From contig CATNEN010000033.1 of assembly GCA_950097015.1 (NCBI GenBank), positions 930,001-994,000 of the forward strand: a stretch of 64,000 nucleotides of DNA, written 5' to 3'. Every line of letters begins with the position of its first letter. The first letter of the stretch is position 1. Shown piece by piece: positions 47,101 to 59,100 of the stretch. Source of the stretch: Macrostomum hystrix. Taxonomy: Eukaryota > Platyhelminthes > Macrostomidae. The position numbers and the translations under genes are program-made. Under the pieces are notes generated by a model, which saw nothing but the letters and a program-made list of their open reading frames with translations, had not been told where the DNA came from and did no database searches.

Positions 47101-50100
47101 AATAAGAAGTATCATTGTCATCAGCAGCAACAGCAGGGCTTCGTGACCGAAATTCGAAGCCAAGCAGGTGCCGCTAGAAAAGGCAGTAAAAAGCAGCAGC
47201 AGCAGCAGCAGCGCAGGCAACTTTCGAAATTCGAATTACTCTACTTAAGACCTAGCTCAAATTTCTCTCCAGGTCAAAGTCCTGTTTCTGCTAAAGGTAG
47301 TGATCAACTCAAACAATGCCAGTTCGAGTGCTAATACTGCGTGATGGACACCTTTTGCTTCCTAAATTAAAGAGTACTGAATGATAGTAGAGACAGACTT
47401 CTTCGCAACCAGCTACTCATAATTGCTGTCCTCAAGCCTAGGGTTTTCACTCTATATCCAACCTCCTATTATCCCATTTTCCTTCGCTCAACTATTTTTC
47501 TCGCAATGATTAAATTTTTTCATGCGCCCTCCAACTTGCTTACTCCTCAATTTGCGTTCCCAATGGATCGTTTCCCATTTTTCAGTCATTTTCTCGCCGC
47601 CTACTTATTCGTCCGCAGTTGGCTCCCTTAATATTCCCAATTTCAAGCACAAGACCAACTATTGGTTTTCCAGACCATTGCGGCCTCTGCAAACAGACAG
47701 ACATTTAAGAGAGGTCGGACCCAAGCGCTGCGTGAGCTTGCTGTCCAAATCCGGGTCAGTGATTTTTTTATGAACAAGGCAGCTGCCCCTGCAGCACGTC
47801 TTGTTCTTTTGTTCTTAATGAACATCCGCGCAGACCCAGTCAGTCACGTGTCTCTAGAAGTGTGGAATACAGTTTGTACTTCTAACTCGTACCTCTTTTT
47901 TAATCGTAAATGGGTTTTCCGAGCTTTAATAATGCTGTATTACGCTCGTAGATTAGTCACGTGACTTACAAACACTTCTTAGATGAGTCACGTGACTTTA
48001 GAAACACCTTTTAAATCAGTCACGTGACTTTAGAAACACCTTTTAGATCAGTCATGTGACTTTAGAAACACCATTTAGATCAGTCACGTGACTTTAGAAA
48101 TACCTTTTAGATCAGTCACGTGACTTTAGAAACACCTTTTAGATCAGTCACGTGACTTTAGAAATACCTTTTAGATCAGTCACGTGACTTTAGAAACACC
48201 TTTTAGATCAGTCACGTGACATTAGAAACGTCGGATTTCCTCTTCGTCGAATTCCCTCTTCGTCGAATCCCTACTACGTCGAATTCCCGCTTCGTCGACT
48301 TCCCGTCGAATTCCTGCTTCGTCGAATCCCTACTCCGTTTAATTCCCTCTTCGTCGAATTCCCATCAAATTCCTACTTCGTCAAATTCCCGTCGAATTCC
48401 CGCTTCGTCGAATCCCTACTCCGTTTAATTCCCTCTTCGTCGAATTCCCGTCGAATTCCTACTTCGTCGAATTCCCACTTCGTCGAATTCCCACTTCATC
48501 GAATTCCCACTTCCTTAAATGGGCGCTTTCATGATGCAGAGTAAAATTTCAGTTTCTTAGAATCAGCCAGCCAATCCGCAGCGGCCCAGGTTAAACACAA
48601 ACTCAATTAGCCGCTCTCCGATCAAGAAACGCTCTCCACTTAAAGATGGCCTGGAAGGCAGTGTGGCACTAAGTCCAGTGCGAAATGAACTAGCTCTTTA
48701 TTCTGCTGTGCACCAAGGTCAAATTGCATTTTAGCACACTATATAGTGCCTTCCCACTTCAGCCAACAAATGTTCCCTTTCTTACAAAATGCAACGCATA
48801 CTACAGGGGATCTTTCCGCCCTGTCTATCCCTTGGTTTGTACGCCTCACTTCCTTAGACAACCGCAGTTGGAGGGTAACTGCACTCCGTTCACTCGCTTG
48901 TTCAACCCACCGCCAACCAGTTTTTGCCTGTTAAATATAAGTGAATTTACGGCTGCAATGAGCATGTATTTGTGTATATGTCGACTAACTATATAATTGC
49001 TAGAGTTTAGCTGAAAAGTGTGCTTCGTTCTACGTCGCGAAATCAGCGATTCTCCTCTTAAATGCACTTTTAAACCCCACCCCCGTTCACGAGACCACGA
49101 ATAAAAGTTTTTTAAATTTCGTCTTGAGACACAGTATTATCTAAGGTAAACAGATCTAATGAAAACAAAAAATTAACTTTACACTTTGTGTCACATCATT
49201 TAGCACTGATAAATTTCTCGTCTCCGTAGCTTAATTTAACGGTGCAATAGCCACCTGTTGCCCAAGAGGATGAGTAACAGCTTGACTCTCACGCTAATGT
49301 CCCTGAGCTCGATTCCCCGGGGAGAGAAGGCTTGGGGAGTGAGAGTTTACAGTGCTTCGACGATTAAAAAGTGAGCGTGTGCTCAAGAGTCAGCGGAGTC
49401 GCCTCACGCAGGCTCGCACGTCAACAAACTAGTGCTCGAATCATCGATTTCTATAAATTCAGACAGCAGAACTGGACTTACGTTCACGTGGTGTACGATG
49501 ACACTAACTACGGCACAATGGCTTTCAACGTCTTCGAGCAGCTTATCGCAGCCGAGACTTCGACAGCTCGGCACAGTCGAGTCTGCATCTCAACAAAGAT
49601 TAAGATTGACAGCTCAGACTGGGAGCCGGCAGACTACAAGCGAGCCGTGCACGAGAACCTGCTGGCTCCGTCCAATGCCAATGGTGAGCTGATGAATCTG
49701 GGGTAGACGGCGAGGAATCTAGGATAGACGGAGAGGAATCTAGGATAGACGGAGAGGAATCTAGGGTAGACGGAGAGGAATCTAGGGTAGACGGAGAGGA
49801 ATCTAGGATAGACGGCGAGGAATCAAGGATAGACTCAGAGGAATCTAGGATAGACGGAGAGGAATCTAGGATAGACGGCGAGGAATCAAGGATAGATGGA
49901 GAGGAATCTTGGATAGACGGAGAGGAATCTAGGATAGACGGAGAGGAATCAAGGATAGACTGAGAGGAATCTAGGATAGACGGCGTGGAATCTAGGATAG
50001 ACGGCGTGGAATCTAGGATAGACGGCGTGGAATCTAGGATAGACTGAGAGGAATCTAGGATAGACGGCGTGAAATCTAGGATAGACTGAGAGGAATCCAG

Positions 50101-53100
50101 GATAGACGGCAAGGAATCTAGGATAGACTGAGAGGAATTTATGATAGACGGAGAGGAATCTAGGATAGACGGCGAGGAATCTAGGATAGACTGAAAGGAA
50201 TCTAGGATAGACGGCGAGGAACTAGTAAAGATTGGTAGTGAGACCGGCAGATTTCATGACCCCACGAAGCAGTGTGACCTGCTGGGCCAACCAAGCCAAC
50301 TGCGACCCAGGGGCAACAGCTGCTGGCATCGAAAGCCATAAATTCAAGCCATCACCACACAGAAGGCTTGCAGTGGCGGTCGGCAGGGATTTATTTATCA
50401 GATGGGATGTTTCTGGTAACTCCAGTCAGCGGGAATAAAGTGAATGAACTTGGCTGTCCAGGGAAGCCCCACTGAGGAAATTTGGGAAGTGCTTCAAATG
50501 GGATTGTCGAGATAGTAAAGGGTTTCCTGTGTGTTTCTACAGGAAAGCAGCTACTCAACCTGCGGCCTCAGAAATTGACCAGCTTAGCCACATCTTTATG
50601 AAGACCTCCTTATTAGCATGATTACATGCTCTTATATGCTTCATATATATGAACTTGGAAACTTGTACGCTTTTTGAACACTATATTTACCTGTCTCCTT
50701 CCGGTGTGGAAAATCAGAAATTGCAGAAAGACTACTGGTAAGAGAAAACAGGGAGAAAAACTGACTTCCTTTGCGATCCGCTATGACTCAGTAACTGGAA
50801 TACACATTGGAGAGTGCTTTTTCACCAGCAAAGTGCACTGATTTGAGATGAGAAGGATGGCTGTGATGGGTTGTGGGATAAGGATGGCTGTGATGGATTG
50901 TGGGATAAGGAGGGCTGTGATGGGTTGTGGGATGTGGGATAAGGTACAGGACACTGCCGCGACCCATCTCTCGCAGTGGTTCTGGTGCTGTTGTCGCAGC
51001 CCACCTTGGCCGCATTCTTCGACGCTCTGGTTGCCTGCCGCCGACGCGGAGACTTCGCCGAATCGGCCGCATCGTCGGCAGGGGAGTCCGAAGGCGCCAA
51101 CAGCGCCAACCCTCAGGCCACGATGGCCGGGGCGGTGCAGGCGGAGGCGGAGGCTGACTGGCGCAGCCGGGTGCAGAAGCTGGACGGCCTGGCGTGGATC
51201 GGCACCGACACTTGGTCAATGCGGCGACGCCGACGCAGAGAAGAGCTCAGCTTCCTCAGCCGCTCCATCGTGCTGCTGCCGCGCACGGCCCACATTCCCG
51301 GCTTCGCCGAGCACATGAAGGGGCTCCGACCATCCCGCAGGCCGGAGAATCCTTGGCTGCGCGAGTGGTTCGAGGAGGAATGCGACTGCACTTATGCAGG
51401 CGGCGACGGGCTGGACTGCGTAAGCATCGAGGAGGACTGCAGCCGGCGCCTGCTTGCCGGTGAGATACTCGCGGCCCTCTCTCACCCTGTGTTTCTCAAA
51501 GAAATCTGTTTAGCAGTAGACCACGGGTGCATTTGAAATAGCCACATTTTTTCTGCCTAAATATTTCTCCTATTGCCATGAAAATGGTGTACAGGCTTAA
51601 ACGTTTCCGCTTTATCCCATGAAAAAACTTCCAGGATGATAAAACATCGGCATCGTCGAGACATTCAACGACTCTCGTCGGGGTGTCTGGTGGCCAAAAC
51701 CACCAATATAGGCATACTTTTTCTGCGCACAAAATTTCATCAAATTACCATGCCTACTATTATTGTTGGTTATATTGTTCATTATTTTATTATTGAACCG
51801 ATAAGGATTCGCCATAGAGGCTAACACATAGCAATGTTAGCTGTCCTTGTCACCAAAGTCTTCGACAAGAATCATTGAATATCTAGACGATGCTGACATA
51901 TGACGGCTTTGAGGGTTAGTTCATCGCAAAAGACGGAAAAAATTTTTCTATCTGTTCGACTTTCACGAAAATCGTTAATTCGGTTTGGGAGCCATCGTAG
52001 GCGGTGGGTATTTGAAATACCCCGTGGTCCTTCCCCAGGGGGGAATAGCTGTCTTTCTGCTGTTAAGTAGGTCTGCAGACACTCGCTCGCCATTTGGTGA
52101 TTGTCGCTGCCAGCGAGGAGGCAACTCGGCCTGATCAGCTGACTCCTAAGCACGCACAAGCGATTTTATTGTCAATCAGAATGCCTTGCAGAGGTTGGTC
52201 CTCATTGACGAAAATTGCACGACAAGCCTTCTCTCCGCGGCTACGCCACAAAATTAATATTGCCTCGCCGTGAATTCGAGCTCAGGACCTTTGTGTGGAA
52301 ATTGACCGCCACTTTGCCCCCCCCCGTTCACGATTGCAATTGGCTGGGGTAGATCAATGAGTCATGCCATTTAGCCAGCCAATCAGAAGCCGCCCACAAC
52401 CACCCCAATCGATTCGCTCACTGGAGGCTTCACCGAGCTGTCCTCACTGCACTTCGTGTCGGACGCCGTGCTGGCCTTCGCCCACGCAGTCAAGTCGATC
52501 CAGTCGGCTCTGTGGCCGAGACCGCTCACCGCCCAGCTGGTCACCGGAGATCTGCTCATGACTCACCTGAGAAATGTCAGCTTCACGAGTGAGTACGCAC
52601 TGATTTCCATCAGAAAAAGAATTGCATAGTTGTTGGTTTGAAAGCGGTCTCAATTCAAAGTTAAACAAATATTTAAACTCGTATTTGCCTTGATCCAAAC
52701 TATATTCAGAATTGTGCTGCGGGCACTAGTACATACACTAAGCCTAGATCTTAGTGGTAAATGCAGGAAATTTCACACCAATTATTGACCAATTTGTAAC
52801 AATTAATATTCTCAACTCTTCTATCGATAATATATTAGTTTTTAGTAATAATCAAAATTATTATATTTTAAAAGAATATTATTGATAAAAAATTAAATAA
52901 AATAAGTTTAATTTTATTAAATTTAAATGTTTAAGAAATAATTTTTTATTTTAATAAAAAATTATTATTATAAATAAAAATTAAGTTAATAAAAAAGATT
53001 AATAATTATTTTTGATAATGTGAAAATGCGAAAGACAATCGAAGTTTTCACAATTCAGCCACAACTGAATGGTCGATGAACTTATTTACTGACCGAATTC

Positions 53101-56100
53101 ATATACTCGTAGTTGGCACAGGAATATTTGAGCATAGGTAATCCTGGCAGTTGGGCGCCAATAAGCTCATAATATCCTGTTTATTTTCACACAATCTCCT
53201 GTGTCTAAAGCCTTTATTATAACCTATTGACAGCTGTCCTAAACCTTTCATTTAATTACAAATCCCTTGCAGGAAGATTATGATTTCAATTTAGGGACAA
53301 TATCTTACATAGGAAATTATAAGCGATTGTTTTCGGTGAAAAAATGTATTACCTGTGCAAAATAAATGAGAATATTAGTTGGCGTGATGGTTTGAATCTG
53401 TCATCCAGATTAATTTAGCACAGCACAGTAGGTGTGCACACTGCCTACTGAAGACTGGGGGGGCAGGTGTTCAGGTGAGAGGTGCTCAAGTGTGCTCAGG
53501 GGTGCTCAGGGTGCTCAGGGGTGCTCAGGGTGCTCAGGGGTGCTCAGGGGTGCTCAGGGGTGCTCAGGGGTGCTCAGGGGTGCTCAGGGTGCTCAGGGGT
53601 GCTCAGGGGTGCTCAGGGGTGCTCAGGGGTGTTCAGGGGTGCTCAGGGGTGCTCAGGCTGCTCAGGGCTGCTCAGGGGTGTTCAGGGGTGCTCAGGGGTG
53701 CTCAGGGCTGCTCAGGGGTGCTCACGGGTGCTCAGGGGTGCTCAGGGTGCTCAGGGGTGCTCAGGGGTGCTCAGGGGTGCTCAGGGTGCTCAGGGGTCAA
53801 GGGAATGGACAGAATTTGCACCCTCGCGGTTTGAAAATGCAAATCACGAATAGCGACTACTAAAACTTGTCACAATAAAAAAGGTACAACAAATAATAAA
53901 ATCAGAACAAAAGAACGAACTGCATCTTCTCACCTCATTCAGTTCAGACAATATACGTCTATGCATTGTGTCCACCCGCCTGTCTCATCTCCCATGAGTC
54001 TTGTACATTGTACGAGCCGTATAGTTTAGAAGTTTAGAAGGCTAATCAAACAAAATGTCTCCCATACAGCTGCTAGCGGAGACGAGAAACGAAAATCCAC
54101 TAAAAGTTCCTCTTAGCCTGCCGGGAGAGGAGGAATAAAGAATGGAGGACGGATACTTTCGAAATTCACGCCGCCACACGAGAGACTCTCCCTACCAGAC
54201 GACAGGATCTGTCGGTCTGGCTCAAGAAGGGATATTCGGATTGCTCAAAAGTCAATGCCGTCAATGGCGGAGTGCTCAGCGACAGACGCCATCTGCATAT
54301 TGATTTGCTGAGAGCTGCTGAGCTCAGGCAGGCAGCCCAGAACTGATCCGCCATGGCCTGGACAAAACTTCTCCTGGATGGCCAGAATCCTTTTTTGTGT
54401 CTCACTGCCGTAATGCTCAGCTGAACTCCTTCGACTGATGCTGCGATACTAGCCTCTTTAACTGTGTCTGTGCTTGTGTCTCTGTCTCCATCTGTGTCTG
54501 TGTCTCTGTCTCTATCTGTGTCTGTGTCTCTGTCTCTATCTGTGTCTGTGTCTCTGTCTCCATCTGTGTGTCCGTGTCTCTGTCTCTATCTGTGTCTGTG
54601 TCTCTGTCTCCATCTGTGTGCCCGTGTCTCTGTCTCTATCTGTGTCTGTGTCTCTGTCTCCATCTGTGTGTCTGTGTCTCTGTCTCTATCTGTGTCTGTG
54701 TCTCTGTCTCCATCTGTGTGTCCGTGTCTCTGTCTCTATCTGTGTCTGTGTCTCTGTCTGTGTCTGTGTCTCTGTCTCCATCTGTGTGTCCGTGTCTCTG
54801 TCTCTATCTGTGTCTGTGTCTCTGTCTGTGTCTGTGTCTCTGTCTCTATCTGTGTCTGTGTCTCTGTCTCTGTCTGTGTCTCTGTCTGTGTCTGTGTCTC
54901 TGTGTCTGTGTCTCTATCTGTGTCTGTGTCTGTGTCTCTGTCTGTGTCTGTGTCTCCATCTGTGTCTGTGTCTCCATCTGTGTCTCTGTCTCCATCTGTG
55001 TCTCTGTCTGTGTGTCTGTGTCTCTGTCTCCATCTGTGTCTATGTCTCTGTCTGTGTCTGTGTGTCTCTGTCTCTGTCTATGTCTCTGTCTGTGTCTGTG
55101 TCTCTGTCTGTGTCTGTGTCTCTGTCTCTATCTGTGTCTGTGTCTCTTTCTGTGTCTGTGTCTCTGTCTGTGTATCTGTGTCTCTGTCTGTGTATCTGTG
55201 TCTCTGTCTGTGTATCTGTGTCTCTGTCTCTGTCTGTGTGTCTGTGTCTCTATCTGTGTCTGTGTCTCTTTCTGTGTCTGTGTCTCTGTCTGTGTATCTG
55301 TGTCTCTGTCTCTGTCTGTGTGTCTGTGTCTCTGTGCCCATTTATTTTCTCGATGTCAATATCTCTCTATTTTATCTACGTTTCAGACTGGTACCTATCG
55401 TTTGCCCAGCTTCACTGGCTGCAGTGCAAAGAACAAATGTGGGACAAAGAAAATATTGCTTTCGAAATTGCTGAAAAGAAGCCGACTTGCTTTGGATCGC
55501 TTATATTTAGTCCTAGTCCAACTGCCTCTCACCGTTGGCTTCTAATGCGAGAATAGGACAAGAATGTGGACCAAAAACGGGAGGGTTTCTTTAAAGCGGA
55601 ATTGCCCTGGCCACAATGCTGAAGTAAATGCAAGCAGCTGACCCTTCAACTGCAGAAAGAGGTCGGAAACAATGGACTTTAACAATAAGTGTTTTAGATT
55701 TTCCCTAGAATCTAGAACTACAATTTACAATCAATATTTCCTCATTCGTTTTCTGTAATTTACAATGTAAAAATCAATGGTGAGCCTGAATTTCTCTCAT
55801 TAGGACAGATCCTAGCGGCTAGCAAAGTGTCTCTGCTTGTTGACGCACCCTTTCACCGATCTGCTCTGAGACACTAACTAAACGGCTGCCTTTTATCAAT
55901 TCCTAAGTCAAAGTCTAATTAGAGACTAGAAACTTAGCAACTCGTAACTACCAAATAAACAAAAGACATCTGACAAACTAACCAGAAATAACAAACACAG
56001 CTCAAGCACCTCAGGCAGTACGGATAGGCTCATTAATCTAAGCTCGATTCTGTTAAGAAATAATCCGAATAAGATCTACAAACCTGACAGAATGCACTGG

Positions 56101-59100
56101 CGAACTGTTCAAATTTCACAACGGAGTCGATGGACCGCCTGAATACTCCATCCAATACTACAATGCCTCTAAGGAGCAGTGGATCACGGATGGCAACTAT
56201 ATTGGTGAGTAATAGATCCCAGATCGTAGATCCCAGATCGTAGATCCCAGATCGTAGATCCCAGATCGTAGATCCCAGATCGTAGATCCCAGATCGTAGA
56301 TCCCAGATCGTAGATCCCAGATCGTAGATCCCAGATCGTAGATCCCAGATCGTAGATCCCAGATCGTAGATCCCAGATCGTAGATCCCAGATCGTAGATC
56401 CCAGATCGTAGATCCCAGATCGTAGATCCCAGATCGTAGATCCCAGATCGTAGATCCCAGATCGTAGATCCCAGATCGTAGATCCCAGATCGTAGATCCC
56501 AGATCGTAGATCCCAGATCGTAGATCCCAGATCGTAGATCCCAGATCGTAGATCCCAGATCGTAGATCCCAGATCGTAGATCCCAGATCGTAGATCCCAG
56601 ATCGTAGATCCCAGATCGTAGATCCCAGATCGTAGATCCCAGATCGTAGATCCCAGATCGTAGATCCCAGATCGTAGATCCCAGATCGTAGATCCCAGAT
56701 CGTAGATCCCAGATCGTAGATCCCAGATCGTAGATCCCAGATCGTAGATCCCAGATCGTAGATCCCAGATCGTAGATCCCAGATCGTAGATCCCAGATCG
56801 TAGATCCCAGATCGTAGATCCCAGATCGTAGATCCCAGATCGTAGATCCCAGATCGTAGATCCCAGATCGTAGATCCCAGATCGTAGATCCCAGATCGTA
56901 GATCCCAGATCGTAGATCCCAGATCGTAGATCCCAGATCGTAGATCCCAGATCGTAGATCCCAGATCGTAGATCCCAGATCGTAGATCCCAGATCGTAGA
57001 TCCCAGATCGTAGATCCCAGATCGTAGATCCCAGATCGTAGATCCCAGATCGTAGATCCCAGATCGTAGATCCCAGATCGTAGATCCCAGACACCCAAAA
57101 GCAAAGTGCCGTGTATTGTTCAGTTGCGTGAATAATACAATAAAATGGACACAATGACTATAGGAACCAGGAACTACACGGAGCGGCTGATTGTCGGCCA
57201 TCACCTGGCCGCCGTAATCGCCAGCTTCCCAGAGTCGCGCTGCTCAAACGACTGCGAGAAGGACGAGGCCAAACAATTCCCGACAAGCAGTTGCTGCTGG
57301 ATCTGCATAAAATGCGGCAGGTGAGACTTAAAGAACTCAAAGTATGTCCTCATATGCATCGATGTGTGATCTGCGACGTGGGATCTGAAATGTAGGATCT
57401 GGGTTGTAGGACCTGGGGATTTAATATCTGGGATGTGGGATCTGCGATGTGTGATCTGGGATGTAGGACCTGGGGATTTAATATCTGGGATGTGGGATCT
57501 GCGATGTGTGATCTGGGATGTAGGACCTGGGGATTTAATATCTGGGATGTGGGATCTGCGATGTGTTATCTGGGATGTGGGACCTGGGGATTTAATATCT
57601 GGGATGTGGGATCTGCGATGTGTGATCTGGGATGTGGGACCTGCGATGTGGGACCTGGGATGTGGGATCTGCGATGTGGGATCTGGGATGTGGGATCTGC
57701 GATGTGGGATATGCGATGTGGGACCTGGGATGTGGGATCTGCGATGTGGGATCTGCGATGTGGGATCTGGGATGTGGGACCTGGGATGTGGGATCTGCGA
57801 TGTGGGATCTGCGATGTGGGATCTGCGATGTGGGATCTGCGATGTGGGATCTGCGATGTGGGATCTGCGATGTGGGATCTGCGATGTGGGATCTGCGATG
57901 TGGGATCTGCGATGTGGGATCTGCGATGTGGGATCTGCGATGTGGGATCTGACGTTGGCTGAATATCAATCAATTAGAGTTGTTTAATTCGTGAAGAATA
58001 TTCAAAAGATTCATTAGTGATGACGGGCCCTTATGAGCGTCAGCTGCTACTATTGACTCGGTAAATTAACTTTCGATTTTCTATCCCCGGACCTCCAGAT
58101 ATGACATTGTTGAAACGCCGCAGTCCGATTCCGATCGTCAGCTTCGATCATTGCCAATGACGGCATCGTCGACGTCAACGTCGGCGGCTGGCCGGCAGGT
58201 CTGCAAAACGTGCCAAAATGGCAGCCAGCCATGACGCGACCAGACGGACCTGCCTGAAGCTGCCTCTGGTGTGGAGCGGCTACAGTCACCCACACACCGC
58301 CCCGGTGGCAGTGATCTCAGCACTCGGACTGGTCACCACTGCCGCATTCGGCCTGGTGTTTCTGTGCAAGCGGGACACGCCGCTAATCAAAGCCTCCTGG
58401 TGAGAAAGGAAGACTGAGCAATATAAGAAATGGAAAAAGTTGCATGCGGAGCTAATCAGCAAAGTTATGTACGAGATAACTGCTCACAGATGTTCGATTT
58501 AGATGTAGCTGAATTACACAATTTCTTCTTGTACGTTGAAAAGTCCGAAGTCAGCTTTTCACGAACTTTGAAACCCTTTATTCTTTAGTCCTAAAAACTT
58601 CGGTCACGCTTAAATGCCGTCACAGGCTAAATGACGTCACAGTTCAAATTACATATCATTTTTAATATCGTCACAGCACATTCTTTTAACTTCACAGCTC
58701 AAATCACGGCGCACCCTAACTGCGACGTCACATTTTAAGCTATGTCATCGTTTAAATGACGTCACAGTTTTATTGACGGCTGTATCAATAACGTGATTGA
58801 AAGATATTAAAACGACGTCACGGCTGCAATGTAGTCCTAATCAGTATTTAAATGACTTCACAGTTCAAATGACGTCACAGTTAAAATGACATCGCATTTT
58901 AAATTACGTCACAGTTAAAATGACGTCACAGTTTAAAAGACGTCACATTTTAACTGACGTCGTAGTTTAAATGACGTCAAGCTTGAATGACGTCGCATTT
59001 TAAATGCCGCTACAGTTTAAATGACGTTGCATATTAAGTGACGTCGAATTTTAAATAACGTCCAATTTAAAATTACGTCTAATTTTTTAATGACGTCACT

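Noticed and set aside
48000-48225. CRISPR-like regular 31-bp repeats
   Set aside because: Repeats are contiguous with no spacers, and the genome is eukaryotic; an ordinary minisatellite.
54464-55556. Open frames of up to 360 codons
   Set aside because: Translation of the tctgtg array in receptor intron 5 with a short unrelated tail.
55386-55556. Candidate receptor exon (SFAQLHWLQCKEQ)
   Set aside because: Exons 5 and 6 already join in phase with family-like sequence; no room for this stretch.
56033-57204. Minus-strand frames of 306-373 codons (GIYDLGSTIWDLRS)
   Set aside because: 14-bp minisatellite inside a receptor intron; all three frames give the same peptide.
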